From assembly GCA_017524545.1 (NCBI GenBank), contig JAFXVN010000072.1:62001-126000 (forward strand): a DNA stretch of 64,000 nucleotides. Reading direction: 5' to 3'. The translations under genes and the position numbers were made by a program. Below the pieces are notes generated by a model that did not search any database, had not been told where the DNA came from, and saw only the letters and a list, made by a program, of their open reading frames with translations. Positions 54,601 to 61,500 of the stretch are shown here, piece by piece (within the stretch, counting starts at the first letter, position 1; every line of letters begins with the position of its first letter). Origin of the DNA: Bacteroidaceae bacterium (GTDB lineage: Bacteria; Bacteroidota; Bacteroidia; Bacteroidales; Bacteroidaceae).

Positions 54601-55042
54601 GTCGCAGAGCATTGAAACAGGTACCGAAACCTTCACTTTGTCGAGCGATGGAGACAGCTACAAGAAAGTGCCGGCAACGGGCGAAGCCATCCAGGTGGAT
54701 GCCTTCCGTCCCTACTTTACCGCTGCTGGCGGCGGCGATGTCAAAGGCTACAGGGCCGACACGCGCGCCATCGTCTTCAGCAACGAGACATCGCAGATGA
54801 TTGGACAAGAAGGCGAGGAAGAGGAAGACGACATCAGCAGGCCGGGCGAGCTCTTCATCAGAGCGAAGAAGAGCAGAATTGTCGTCACATCGACATTGGC
54901 CGAGGAGAAGGAAATCGTCATCGTCAGTGCCAGCGGCGCCACCATCGACCGCTACACCATCCAGCCAGGCAAGACCATCGAGACATTCATCCACATCCCA
55001 GGTGTCTATATCGTGAACAACAAGAAACTATCCGTATGGTAA
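42623..55042 (+). CDS. Giant YGGG-repeat secreted surface protein (4139 aa)
   Basis: The frame is open for 12.4 kb. A signal peptide ends at ANA-Q (residue 35); the in-frame ATG at 42671 (MRLLMCAVVFCALCPVANA) is an equally good or better start. Residues 40 to about 1920 hold more than 30 copies of a motif such as IYGGGNKGNV, VFGGGRGY or IYGGNDLGG, each spaced by a strand-rich V-x-I/L-x-GG stretch, which suggests a long beta-solenoid. Residues about 2300-3050 carry another repeat (YKEGDLIS...Y..., YAVGEIISADTYRGLP, LVGTLISQSNYDALP). A GLUG-like DGHTIKGLDNSLFAHL follows near 3335. The end (SGATIDRYTIQPGKTIETFIHIPGVYIVNNKKLSVW) resembles a type IX secretion sorting tail. It closes the fimbria set; an adhesin role is inferred. 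Confidence 0.8.
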   Translation: MITKNTIIRAKRAIALMRLLMCAVVFCALCPVANAQITIGGNIYGGGNKGNVGGCTSVTLRSGDIGVRPDREDTENPLESPRGKVFGGARMANVGGSTFVHIDGKNAIGYVLANQVFGGNDIAGTIGTAKAVGETVPEGLTDVVGTAFVTEDGVDDTWNSYVLVSCKTDGSGAEAGDAKKVSAGQLYAGGNGDYDYLLPDEEDDRHRIYDKSGNLVASNTTGFSRPEVDKTYLVVNGGTFGYVYGGGNNATVKEETVIHMENPSTPYGSLYVDADGQEVAEDAEGEKFNLLNNGRFMDMGIAISPIFGDVHPSSTDFQIGRFFGGNNRADMAIRPKWNLQKGSIRNLYSGGNMGRMIYKNGLLLEINPDPANSASLIINNVYGGCRMADVRPMEWNETAQEYVDVKGVNPGEFAPYSFPRNLAARVIVAGGDINNVYGGNDVRGRVYFGNAVGVMTSIRGDIYGGGNGAYPYTDNESLEGDATYGDVFYNHENVTSLQALNDLRPNAEQVSIVLRGTADKKTIIGGSVYVGGNCATLKTDPLHASLDNYPLAELKMGAHVIADNVYLGNDGEGMVRSDILQYYGGEVVDNFSSLDLTESTQMADYMEGVSLNLHPQLVVESKKRGDRFDYTLDNPYTSFIGSLYYGGNRGSMTYEGTLNINLHEPIYIYNKVVGGCNNANVAQTSLNARFEGGILGSPDETIYTDDDTSEGNIRDRVVMNLSKARILPMRLNSTKTGLEWNTYNKDGEGNYVPETLASTILPDETLPTVTLSTRTTDGDDDEDKTRRLFGGNVYGGCCESGHVNGNVVINLKGTLHDRHDIFDAFTGEEEGDDILYEFDEYDITRRHSGVILNEQGMDVLGDALNVYGGGKGAETQVWGSATVNIQKGYTFQVFGGSESGVIGKGIWNESLGKYDYPSVADEKYGTYVNLNCETEGVSRAEDSTEEMADVEFIYGGGNEGLIVGSTHVNLDNGRLFNLFAGSSNADILGHTETYVGLAGFPYLRDHIYGSNDLGGHILGSADFSDRVRDYATTKTKIHGYDEENPDAALAVLNASAYVEYQKGRLKDIFGGCFGDYDYDKEYTSAKGFAHPEMNNAFVNFRPVEHPRNETSKIFGAGEGFGTGKDFPGYRDGDKSQDRSYVLVDITNNKGRFASTEVFGGGMNNGLGMRYTKDETLAPSFDLDRASAIIDLVNGQIGAAYGGSYEEGITRRSVVNVPEGSTINIGSIFGGAYGTQTLPPCDVYESHVNYRSEDATVRNAIYGGNNNERRTVYAHVNISSTVWQDREKGYWATIYGAGRGEDTWAEYTEVNLERGANVYEVYGGGENGHVVNTESIVKYMQNHWGDQGCASVSDPKWIDAWTLGDYYTPDPAAAGGLFSDYLDNSYTNLNNSRVVRTAEMDDRDYSAYSEPEKAKRQYRYNTNVIINEGAYVGNYAYGGGLGNTGTLRPGDIWGSTYIALLGGEVKKDIYAAGTVGGVGDFFGRAGAYDADTNPGGFTASANAYIQGGTVRNVYGGGWRGSVGLHDGTIDSSPADDIPAETHVVIGDTAGTSFTNGIPAVKRNAYGGGEGGAVYGTAYLTLNNGYVGYVHLNANEKQDEVTGQIVADPGAVERYDEKIIDETYTDSETGLYAPNQNLTDAGCLFGGGYIDNSSVDKTRVNIYGGHVRNSAFGGGEIAAIGRGAITLTPSGDKVVRTLSGLYRPGKTRIEMYGGQVHRNVFGGGRGYDNLSRRGSLNSDGYVFGQTEVHIHGGEIGTVSGVADGDGNVFGGGDVGFVYSAYENPDGSFGKGVKDGERYGNEYQGYYYQHDWSGGDFVTVLVDRDGDGLADEDDEGNPITERQFTEDCKVLIEPHMRAIDNVTVNGHDYTAGQFVPIADLNTLRNKNDYDKETGTGDSLIWVKLDPAGIIIHNAVFAGGNTMPGSTSNNANTTSVYGNVTASIHDIFHRDMITMGTRHTGGLYGDGNLTLVDGYRELNITNYGTDYYSIAKEIKIDQYHALPSREAAYYELKYTCLKDCQDKDLTNYKAAVTDGVNNTKASTLTADELQNLFVTYDDEKEKYVSVTDKNGVAILEYDAEHGEWIPNPVAGYWEESGVLPVYAGRLMNSIQRADFCGVYGSRMVMQGAQDRVPEEADYTNYTINRVREVSLNKKMSTAGDDVLHGNYFGIYNIVNYLGALTSDVDFGDTRTTDNPDTGTYGPEITGHEGDVPIYAGDDLTYYDWKGKHIKDRTRNNGSSHNKVALASGVYLELTTEESTGTDLYEKVWGPITGVIELDLINVSPGIGGGFVYAKNEHGVRTRSGHVNTTLTELNRGAVTKWDYDYSTTEDATNQKEWETSGNFVHSTQTIIDDCYNISNRYMGAGKMPAHYWYIKGSVYVYDQYISAYTGIPNAYSETVDIPLTITAASHGTLQLLNVMPSRYAYYASPGVPLETGKKVVINDKTYYKNDPISYWDWFLLSRSEKDLFVPETYVNCMPMRIDGGDLYEAGTYIMTKDEYDDFGDHTYTDVDGNVITKADKSDADTEYIFRSSNNLSHDTGYILTYEVNNPSIWDNWYTPKTGDYRDKINTETYKNLALLTDDSGETIVYGKDAYEDGPTYRLKDELTEGTVLGQRMYKEGDLISEQTEATYQTIAEGKRPSGQATFEKAYIVTKKITVPEGTGERHYNIGATVPETFAGSYSGSVEEAYICTNTVMLSKTDFIYKDTRMTKTKRDGYISDVTTDIRKIAPAGKISDERLEKINKIDDLTAAEEESLALTAEQRKNLKSLLALRKELKDNLVAAYYCTSAEGLYGGNYYESGKNYRGLEAWSSMSERDRQKFSFNYDALDLLIDPNFTNADGSGANSEGHKYKYDGNYTSEDAVRDADTGNAAGYSVLQSLDYTASYNSDTNLTLTSEITVTRNGVPTPTESVQKDDELTREVFEGLANEQRHYTPIAVKEAGTYYVVNTAFQVGSSPYAVGEIISADTYRGLPTSEQSNVTALTFSVPNETYYYCRDSYTMGYSVTPISSTTVPGAAGGLTDGKVLVGTLISQSNYDALPNDQRNFTIHGISPTETSTLYVNRESDIYDLSKEKIITVVYKYDYEETDASGNVTPISERHVVNIHLQFRSGVPTVENISKPDIILPGDFTSIREPNVTPGAYEVTGGGWELFETPRDAESHTNGIEYDPLNDPLYWYQHDWLVAYYAKTYLGRTYSNSVPVSVANYHDLADVMSDANKTHHMYIDNKNVKRDPKIYINDYSSISKNGLDELKRLFDLSTLDNPSVDENDIITTGDFTDHHTLNTQVRAGRNLEFFLRTDIDHSGSSWSPIGADDVVDDPSTENVDEGVAGKCFDGILHGDGHTIKGLDNSLFAHLCGDVYNLGVSGTFTGAGIAETGDGYLESCWMSTESADAKTSKPLFHNPIRLGGTRPYRIVNCYYEEDDDAANKYTNHSGSYGIPTPKPGQAFYNGEVAYDLNSFYLSKRYYHGTEQSTGKAYEFLSANADGTLPEEMSTGYYPTTGYAQYSDLGYVEGRFADGDYRYAAGRIPDAADIRQRIVTEKDDKGQDVERTVFAPIWPDDYIFFGQALNYGYDGLTHQPVPSAIVRSDGRIELGRAGNRVYRAPAYFRSKTMEVAHFNPYAVFASRMRNDGLKMTAIDFTDVKYGAYETYKAYGVGAVDGSSDGLPTMFYPPLLDDDGLTGILNADLTKNLLVYTHTAPDGASTTAAEKTASVVRDYLFDPVYSESDEGYRRVAAHVSAGINGHWVEEGKATNDHLLVDRQDFNAPISYTFASGKRMWYQRLPEDNEFVGRTKGWQGISLPFTAELVTTNQKGEITHFYSGSNVSQNGTNTKIGHEYWLRDFQSIAASGETGVYTANFTYPTSKLTDEDKTVTNSFLWDYYYNASGGHDHKDKNADDYQTYYKPNGVGVVNEFEKYPLLSSGTPYLIGFPGATYYEFDLSGNFTATTTALPNPEEISKQTITFASKEGTTIEVSDDEITAARTIATKSGYTYEPTYMSQSIETGTETFTLSSDGDSYKKVPATGEAIQVDAFRPYFTAAGGGDVKGYRADTRAIVFSNETSQMIGQEGEEEEDDISRPGELFIRAKKSRIVVTSTLAEEKEIVIVSASGATIDRYTIQPGKTIETFIHIPGVYIVNNKKLSVW

Positions 55043-55043
55043 A

Positions 55044-56291
55044 ATGAATGTGAAGAAGCCCATACAGCACAGCATGGCCCGGCGTTCTGCAGCCCACGAC
55101 TACTCGCGCCCCGGCATCTACCACGTCACCTTGCATGTGGCGGAGGGGATGGGGCAGCCGTTGGGCGCGGTGGAAAGCCGCGAGGACGGCACGGTCGGCG
55201 TGAAGCTCACAGCGGTCGGCGCAGCTGTTGAGCGCGAGCTGCTGACCGCCATCACCGCCCACTATCCGATGGTGGCGGTGGATGCCTACGTTGTCATGCC
55301 CGAGCATCTTCACTTCATCCTGATGGTCAGTGGGAATATAGTGAGTCGCAATGGCCGCGCGACCCATCTTGGGCAGGTCATCGCCGGCTTCAAGAAGGGC
55401 TGCAACCGCGCCTTCTGGGCCATCACCGGCCAGACCCCGCCGGGTGCGGTGCCGAATCAGACCCCGCCCCCGCCGGGCAAACCGGCGGCCACCGTGTGCG
55501 GCGGTTTACCCGCCGCTCCTCCCGCCGCCCTTGCTCCCGCCGCCCTTGCTCCCGCTCCCGCCGCGAGCCGCCCGCCTTCTTCGGGCAGCACTGGCCGCCA
55601 GCCCCTGTTTGCCTATGGCTACTGCGACGTGATGCCCATCGATGCGGAGCAATTGGAGACGCAGCGTGCCTATATCAAGGACAACCCCCGCAGCCGCTGG
55701 CTCCGCAGCCACGACCGCGACCGCCTTCAGACTCAGCGCGGCGGCATCGACACGGCTCTCAGCCCTGCTGCCCTGCGCGGCTTCTTGCAGCGCGAATGCC
55801 CGCCTGCCCTCGTTGCCCCGGATGTGCTTGACGGCATTGAGCGCCGTCTGCTTCTCGCAGACGGGAAGGTGACGTGCGACAGCTACGGCGACCGCGCCCT
55901 CCTTCGGCATCGGCTATTGCCGGTGGTCTGCCATCGGCGCGACAGCTCCCGCTTCGCGCAGCAGAAGGCACGATGCCTCGACGAGGCGGCACATGGTGCC
56001 GTGCTTGTCTCTGCCCGTATTGCGAAGGGCGAGCAGGAAATTATCGACGAGGCCGTGCGTCACGGTTTTCCCGTGGCGCTCATCGCCGACAACGGCTTCC
56101 CCGCCGTCTATCATCCTTCTACCGGGCGTACAGCCCTCTGCGCAGAGGGACGGCTGCTTCTGCTTACCCCCTGGCAGTATCAGTACCGGGGCAAGAACGA
56201 CCAGGTGTTTGTCCCCTTCTGCAAGACGATGAACTGCGTGGCGCAGGCTCTGTGCCGCCTCAAGGATGACTGGTGGCGGAATAATATATAG
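55044..56291 (+). CDS. RAYT-like HUH/Y1 transposase with DprA/LOG-like C-terminal domain
   Basis: The product is 415 aa. Residues 15-128 have the Y1 (IS200/RAYT) fold: HDYSRPGIYHVTLHVAEGMG, and MPEHLHFILMV with the metal-binding His88 and His90. A Pro/Ala-rich, very GC-rich insert (about 128-188, APAALAPAPAAS) is followed by GYCDVMPIDAEQLETQRAYIKDNPRSRWL, with the likely catalytic Tyr near 210. From about 275 a second domain is similar to Rossmann-type DprA/LOG proteins: CDSYGDRALL, GAVLVSARIAKGEQEIIDEAVRHGFPVALIADNGFP, RLLLLTPWQYQYRG, CKTMNCVAQALCRLKDDWW. RAYTs act on REP palindromes, which are frequent in this window. The start is one base after the giant-gene stop, so it may be translated from that mRNA. 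Confidence 0.75.
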   Translation: MNVKKPIQHSMARRSAAHDYSRPGIYHVTLHVAEGMGQPLGAVESREDGTVGVKLTAVGAAVERELLTAITAHYPMVAVDAYVVMPEHLHFILMVSGNIVSRNGRATHLGQVIAGFKKGCNRAFWAITGQTPPGAVPNQTPPPPGKPAATVCGGLPAAPPAALAPAALAPAPAASRPPSSGSTGRQPLFAYGYCDVMPIDAEQLETQRAYIKDNPRSRWLRSHDRDRLQTQRGGIDTALSPAALRGFLQRECPPALVAPDVLDGIERRLLLADGKVTCDSYGDRALLRHRLLPVVCHRRDSSRFAQQKARCLDEAAHGAVLVSARIAKGEQEIIDEAVRHGFPVALIADNGFPAVYHPSTGRTALCAEGRLLLLTPWQYQYRGKNDQVFVPFCKTMNCVAQALCRLKDDWWRNNI

Positions 56292-56295
56292 AATG

Positions 56296-56326
56296 TTTGG
56301 CAATGTTTGGAAAAATGGTAATTTTG
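56296..56326 (+). promoter_or_regulatory. Promoter of the 743-residue secreted protein gene
   Basis: TTTG (56296-56299), 19 bases, TAATTTTG (56319-56326), then CAATAG. This is a textbook Bacteroidetes promoter. It makes the expected transcript start close to 56333, so the ATG at 56345 has a very short leader. Confidence 0.7.
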
Positions 56327-56344
56327 CAATAGTTAGTGTATAGC

Positions 56345-58573
56345 ATGATGATAAACAAAATACAAGATAAGATACAGCATCTCGGGCTTTTCCTTCTCTT
56401 CCTGTTGCCCATGGGGAATACAGGAGCTTGGGCGCAGACGTTCACTCCTGGAAAATACTTTATTGCCAGCATGTCTTCGAAAGCAGACACATACGGTACT
56501 GCCAATACTTATAATTCCAGTACACCTGCCTCGAACTATTACATGTGCCCAACGGATAGTTGGTATTACTATACCTCATCCTCTCCGTACTATACCAGTT
56601 CAAGCAATGGCCAGCCCTTCCTGACCACCTACAAGTGCAGGAATGGTGAATATGATGATTTCACCAAAGCTATCTGGGTAATTGAGGAGCAGGATAGCTA
56701 TTACACTATTCGTACTCTTGATGGTAAATACCTGACTTACAATGAGGCAATGGGAGATGGCAGTAATCTCGGCCGTATGCGTGTCCACCTTGAAGACTCA
56801 CCTGCCGAAGACGATGCGTTGTTTAACATAACTTGGGTCAAGGGTAAAAAAAGTTATGACATTACCACTAAAAGAGCTGATGCGAATACTACCAGAAAAT
56901 ACTTGAATGTTAATCAAGGTAATCAACCATCACTTGGGGGCGTACACATAGACAAAAAAGACGATGGCCCCAGTGGTGTTACAAACAAGTATGTGGGTGG
57001 TATCCTTGGTCTTTGGATTGAAGGCAGTACTAAGGACGAAAACTGTATGTGGAACATTGAGCCTGCCGTTGTTGCTGAACCAACGATTGTTAACAATAAC
57101 GATGGCACATTTACTGTTACCGCAGAAGAAGGAGCTGCCGTTTATTACACCACCGATGGCACTCCGCCTACCGCTGAAAGTACTCAATACGTTAGTGGCA
57201 TAGACTTGGGAGACAACACGATAAGCACCGTTAATGTCTTTGCCTCAAAGGAAGTGACACTGCCGTCGGAAGTGGTAACAAAGACGATTGTTTATAAACC
57301 TGTGATTACATTGGACGCCGGCTCCTTCACGTATGACGGTACAGCAAAGGTGCCGGCAATCAGCAGTGTGGTGGCAGCCGGAACACCACTCTCTGCTACG
57401 GAATATGATGTAGAATACAAGAACAACACCAATGCAGGAACTGCTACCGTGGTTATAACAAACAAGTCGAGCAGCGAATACCTCATCTACGGCTCTGTGG
57501 ACTTCACTATTGCGAAAGCCACCTTTACTCCTGTTGTCTCTATTGAAGGCTGGGAATACGGAATGTCTGCCAATACGCCTTCCGTCAGTGAAAATCCAGG
57601 TGAAGGTGAAGTCACCTATTCCTATACGGTGAAAGATGCGGGAGCTTATAGCAGTACCGCTCCTTCCGAAGTCGGAGATTATACGGTGAAAGCAGTGATA
57701 GGGGCAACCACTAACTACGAAGGTGCCGAGGTGACAGCCAATTTCACCATCTCTCCGAGGAGCATAGGCGATGGCACCAAGCCCGCTGATGGCTTTGATA
57801 TTTCCATCACGGAAACCCCAAGTGTTACGGTATCCGTGAATGACGGCAGTCGGGATTTGGTACTCGATACCGATTATACATGGAAACAGGATGAAGTCAA
57901 TACCGACATCATCATCATTACGGGCATCGGAAATTATGACGGCGAAGCCAGAGTCATCAATGCCTATGTGACGTTCCGCAGCCCGGAATCCATATCGCCG
58001 TATTGGGCTGCCTATAATTCGATGATAGATGCAACGCCGCCTCCCGGCATGACGGCATACGTGGTGAGGAAGGTCAACGTCACCGCCGGGACGGTGTCTG
58101 TCACCCCGGTAAATTACATCCCGAAGGACGTTCCTGTCATACTCGAGGCAAGCACAGAGTTGTCCAGCTTCGTGGCTTCTCCAATAGGCGGAGAGACAAC
58201 CCCCATCTCCGCAGACATCCTCAGCATCAACCAGCTAAGGGTGGCTCCTGCAAGCGGTGTGGAAGTGGAATCGAGGGAAGCCTATATGTTCTATTTGGGC
58301 GAGTTCGTGCTCACCCAGGCAGGAACAATTCGCGAAGGAAATATCTTCCTTTACAATCCGAACTACGCTGCGCCCGGTGCTCAATCTTCGCGCAGATACC
58401 TTCAGATAGTGAAGGAAGACGAAGAAACAGGAATAAAAGAATTGCGATGGACGAAGGACAATGAGATATATGACCTTAGCGGACGTAGATTGAATCTCCA
58501 CTCGTCATCCTCAATAGGCCAATTGCCGAAAGGCGTCTATATCGTGAATGGCCAAAAGATATATGTTAAATAA
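56345..58573 (+). CDS. Secreted multi-domain surface protein with CHB_HEX-like and MBG-like repeats
   Basis: The product is 742 aa from the ATG at 56345 (alternatives: GTG 56336, ATG 56348). A signal peptide ends near GAWAQ. Residues 35-230 form a RICIN-like or unknown domain with many Tyr/Ser (WYYYTSSSPYYTSSSN, YYTIRTLDGKYLTYNE). AAVYYTTDGTPPTAESTQYVSG (about 265-285) is like the CHB_HEX_C domain. MBG-like beta domains follow (TLDAGSFTYDGTAKVPAI, YDVEYKNNTNAGTATVVI, VTANFTISPRSI). The C-terminal NEIYDLSGRRLNLHSSSS...GVYIVNGQKIYVK is a Bacteroidetes sorting-like tail. No enzyme motif is seen; a cell-surface or matrix protein is likely. It has its own promoter, so it is probably a separate unit from the giant gene. 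Confidence 0.75.
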   Translation: MMINKIQDKIQHLGLFLLFLLPMGNTGAWAQTFTPGKYFIASMSSKADTYGTANTYNSSTPASNYYMCPTDSWYYYTSSSPYYTSSSNGQPFLTTYKCRNGEYDDFTKAIWVIEEQDSYYTIRTLDGKYLTYNEAMGDGSNLGRMRVHLEDSPAEDDALFNITWVKGKKSYDITTKRADANTTRKYLNVNQGNQPSLGGVHIDKKDDGPSGVTNKYVGGILGLWIEGSTKDENCMWNIEPAVVAEPTIVNNNDGTFTVTAEEGAAVYYTTDGTPPTAESTQYVSGIDLGDNTISTVNVFASKEVTLPSEVVTKTIVYKPVITLDAGSFTYDGTAKVPAISSVVAAGTPLSATEYDVEYKNNTNAGTATVVITNKSSSEYLIYGSVDFTIAKATFTPVVSIEGWEYGMSANTPSVSENPGEGEVTYSYTVKDAGAYSSTAPSEVGDYTVKAVIGATTNYEGAEVTANFTISPRSIGDGTKPADGFDISITETPSVTVSVNDGSRDLVLDTDYTWKQDEVNTDIIIITGIGNYDGEARVINAYVTFRSPESISPYWAAYNSMIDATPPPGMTAYVVRKVNVTAGTVSVTPVNYIPKDVPVILEASTELSSFVASPIGGETTPISADILSINQLRVAPASGVEVESREAYMFYLGEFVLTQAGTIREGNIFLYNPNYAAPGAQSSRRYLQIVKEDEETGIKELRWTKDNEIYDLSGRRLNLHSSSSIGQLPKGVYIVNGQKIYVK

Positions 58574-58599
58574 TTGACAACAGAAGTCTGAGAAAAGAC

Positions 58600-61500
58600 A
58601 TGAGAACCAATAGATATATTCGAGTCATAGTTGCGATGTTGCTGCTCCATGTGTGTGGAGCGGCCGAGTTGTGGGCGATAACTTCCGCAGACATCATCAT
58701 CCAAGTGATGCCAAGCGGAAAAGAAGGGAACGGGGCTGTGACGACAGCGCCCGAAGGCAAAGTGTCTGCAAGTGTAAGTGGGCAGGAAGTGACCCTTACC
58801 GTCACTCCGAACCCAGGCTATAAGATTAAGACAGGCCTTATCGTCGTTGAGAAGATGGTCAATCCCGACGTCAGGTCGTCTGCCCGCCGCCGCACGCCGG
58901 GCATGGGAACATTCGAGCTGAGTGGCTCTACAGACGATTGGGTTACGAGTGCAACCGAATATACCTTTACCATTCCCACAGAGTATGACGGTGCATTCGT
59001 CACAGCAACCTTCGTACCCGAAGCGTCGGGCAATCTCATTACAAGCCTCAGTGAGATTGTCGATTTGAGCGGGAGCTATGTCCTGGCCAGGGATGTCGAT
59101 GCGTCCGGCTTTGCCAGCTTAGGCACCTTCACAGGAACCCTCGACGGCCAGCTTCATACAATCTACAATCTCAGCGCCCCCCTGTTCAGCACCCTCACAG
59201 GTACGGTCAAGAATGTGATTTTGGACGATGTCAATATCAACGGTACCGGCAACATAGGCGCCATCGCCTCCACAGCCAACGGCGCAGCCCGCATCTACAA
59301 TTGCGGCATCCTCGACGGCTCGGTGGGCGGCACAGCCTATACCGGCGGCTTGGTCGGCCTCCTCGACGGCACGGCTCGTGTCATCAACTGCTATAGCTAC
59401 GCCACCATTACGAGAGGCTCCGATGTAGGCGGTATCGTGGGCTACAACAATGGCACCACCAATGCCAGCAGTATCAATACGATGGTGATGAACTGCATGT
59501 TCTATGGCGACATCACCGGCGGCACAAAAGTCAGTCCCGTTTATGGCGGCAAGAGCATAGATAACCTGAGGAAGGAATCACCCACACCGCACGGCCTTAA
59601 TACTTTCAACTATTATGCCTATAGCAAGCTAAAGGGCAAGGCGATAAACAGCTACAATTGTGCCTTGGCTGTAGAGGACAAGTATCTCAACCGTTTCGAG
59701 TTCTACCGTCTGCTGCTCAACAGCAACAAGCGGTTAGCGGCCTTCTATGCTACCGGCTCTGCGGAGGATGCGGAGACAAAGATGGCGAAGTGGGTGTTGG
59801 AAACAGCCGACAGGACCATCGACCGCCCCAAGCCCTATCCCGTGCTGAAGGCACAGGGGAAGTACCCCTCCATCATCAACCCGGATGTCGAACATGCGCC
59901 GGACAGCACTACCGTCGGTCCAAACAAGGGCGGCAAGCTGGGAACAAAGACCGTGACGGTACACCTCAGCGGCATCGGCATAACGACCTCTACCCTCGAA
60001 CTCCCTTGTACCGACAAGGACTTCGACCGCTTCAATTTCAACTACGACAAGATACAGCTGCCTTACTTCAACGATGTAGGCACGGGCAACTATACGGATA
60101 AAGTGGTTACCGGTTGGAAGATTACGTCTGTAACAGGCGGCACACCAGGCACATATACCACAGGCGACAAATGGGGCGGCTATAACTTTGCCGACCGCAA
60201 CTGCACGAACAAAGATGTGTATGGTACCGGTGGCAGTAATCGTGTGTTCTCGCAGGGCGCATACTATGATGTGCCATACGGTGTGACAGACATCTACATC
60301 GAGCCATACTGGGGAACTGCGGCATACGTTGCCGATAAGACTTATGATGTGGTGTATGATACTGGTTACGGCAAGCAGGAAGTATTGGACGACCAGGTCT
60401 CAAGCGGCGCAAAGTTCAACGGACAAACAATCTACACCAGTATCAGTTCTGCCCTTGCGACACTCTCGGGAGCAACGGTTTACGACAACGCTATTGTGCT
60501 GGTGGGCAATCTCCACCAGAATAGTGTCCCGCAGAGCGACGGTAGCAAGCGCTTCACCATCATGTCGGTGGATGAGGACCACGACAACGAGCCGGACTAC
60601 AGCATGATTTACCATCATTCGCAGCGTACGGCTATTTCTCCCATCCGCTTCGACTTCCTGAATGTGCCGGGAACCGCTCAGGCGCAGAAGCCCAAAGATG
60701 CGGGCACCATCCTAAACTTCACGATATGCAAGACCAGAGGCTGGTTCGAGACCACCAACACCACGCTGATTTATTCCAATCAGGTCGAGTATGAGAATCT
60801 GGCGGGCATCAGCAAGGAGGACTCTCCATTCATCCTTATGGGCGGCGAGTTCGAGCAATTCGTGTCCACGCAGAGAGACGGTGTCACGGGTAAGACCCAG
60901 TACATCCATGTGGGTGGTAATGTCTATATCGAACGTTTCGGCCTTGGCACGCACAGCGACGGTGACAAGGCCACGCCCCACATACCCGTCTCCGTGACGG
61001 GTGGCGACTTCAAGAGCTTCTATCTCTCTGGCACCTACAACCAGGATGCCGCCGTGAAGTCCGACAACGCCGAGTGCTACATCAGCAGCGGACGCTTTGA
61101 GGAATTGGCAGGAGCGGCGCAGGAAAAGATAGACGGTAATGTCGGGTGGCAAATCTACAACGCCGACATCAAGGGCTTCTACGGCGGTGGTGTTAACGCA
61201 GCCAAGCCCGTCACGGGCGATGTCAGCGTTGACATCTATAATAGCCATGTCGAAACCTACTGCGGTGGACCCAAGTTCGGCGACATGCAGCCTGGCAAGA
61301 CGGTTACGACCAATGCCTACGGCTGCGAGTTCGGGACATTCTTCGGCGGCGGCTTCGGCGGCACGTCGTATTCCACGAAGAAGTACTATGACGAAACAAA
61401 TACAAATGCAAAATGGAACGGTTGGGATGAAAGGTATAAAGAAGACCGAGGCAAGTATTTCGATGGAATAGGGACAGGTTCTACATATACACAAAACGCA

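Noticed and set aside
55044..56291. Complete insertion sequence with terminal repeats around the RAYT-like gene
   Set aside because: No terminal inverted or direct repeats were found at its edges, and it abuts the giant gene by one base, so it looks like a resident gene.
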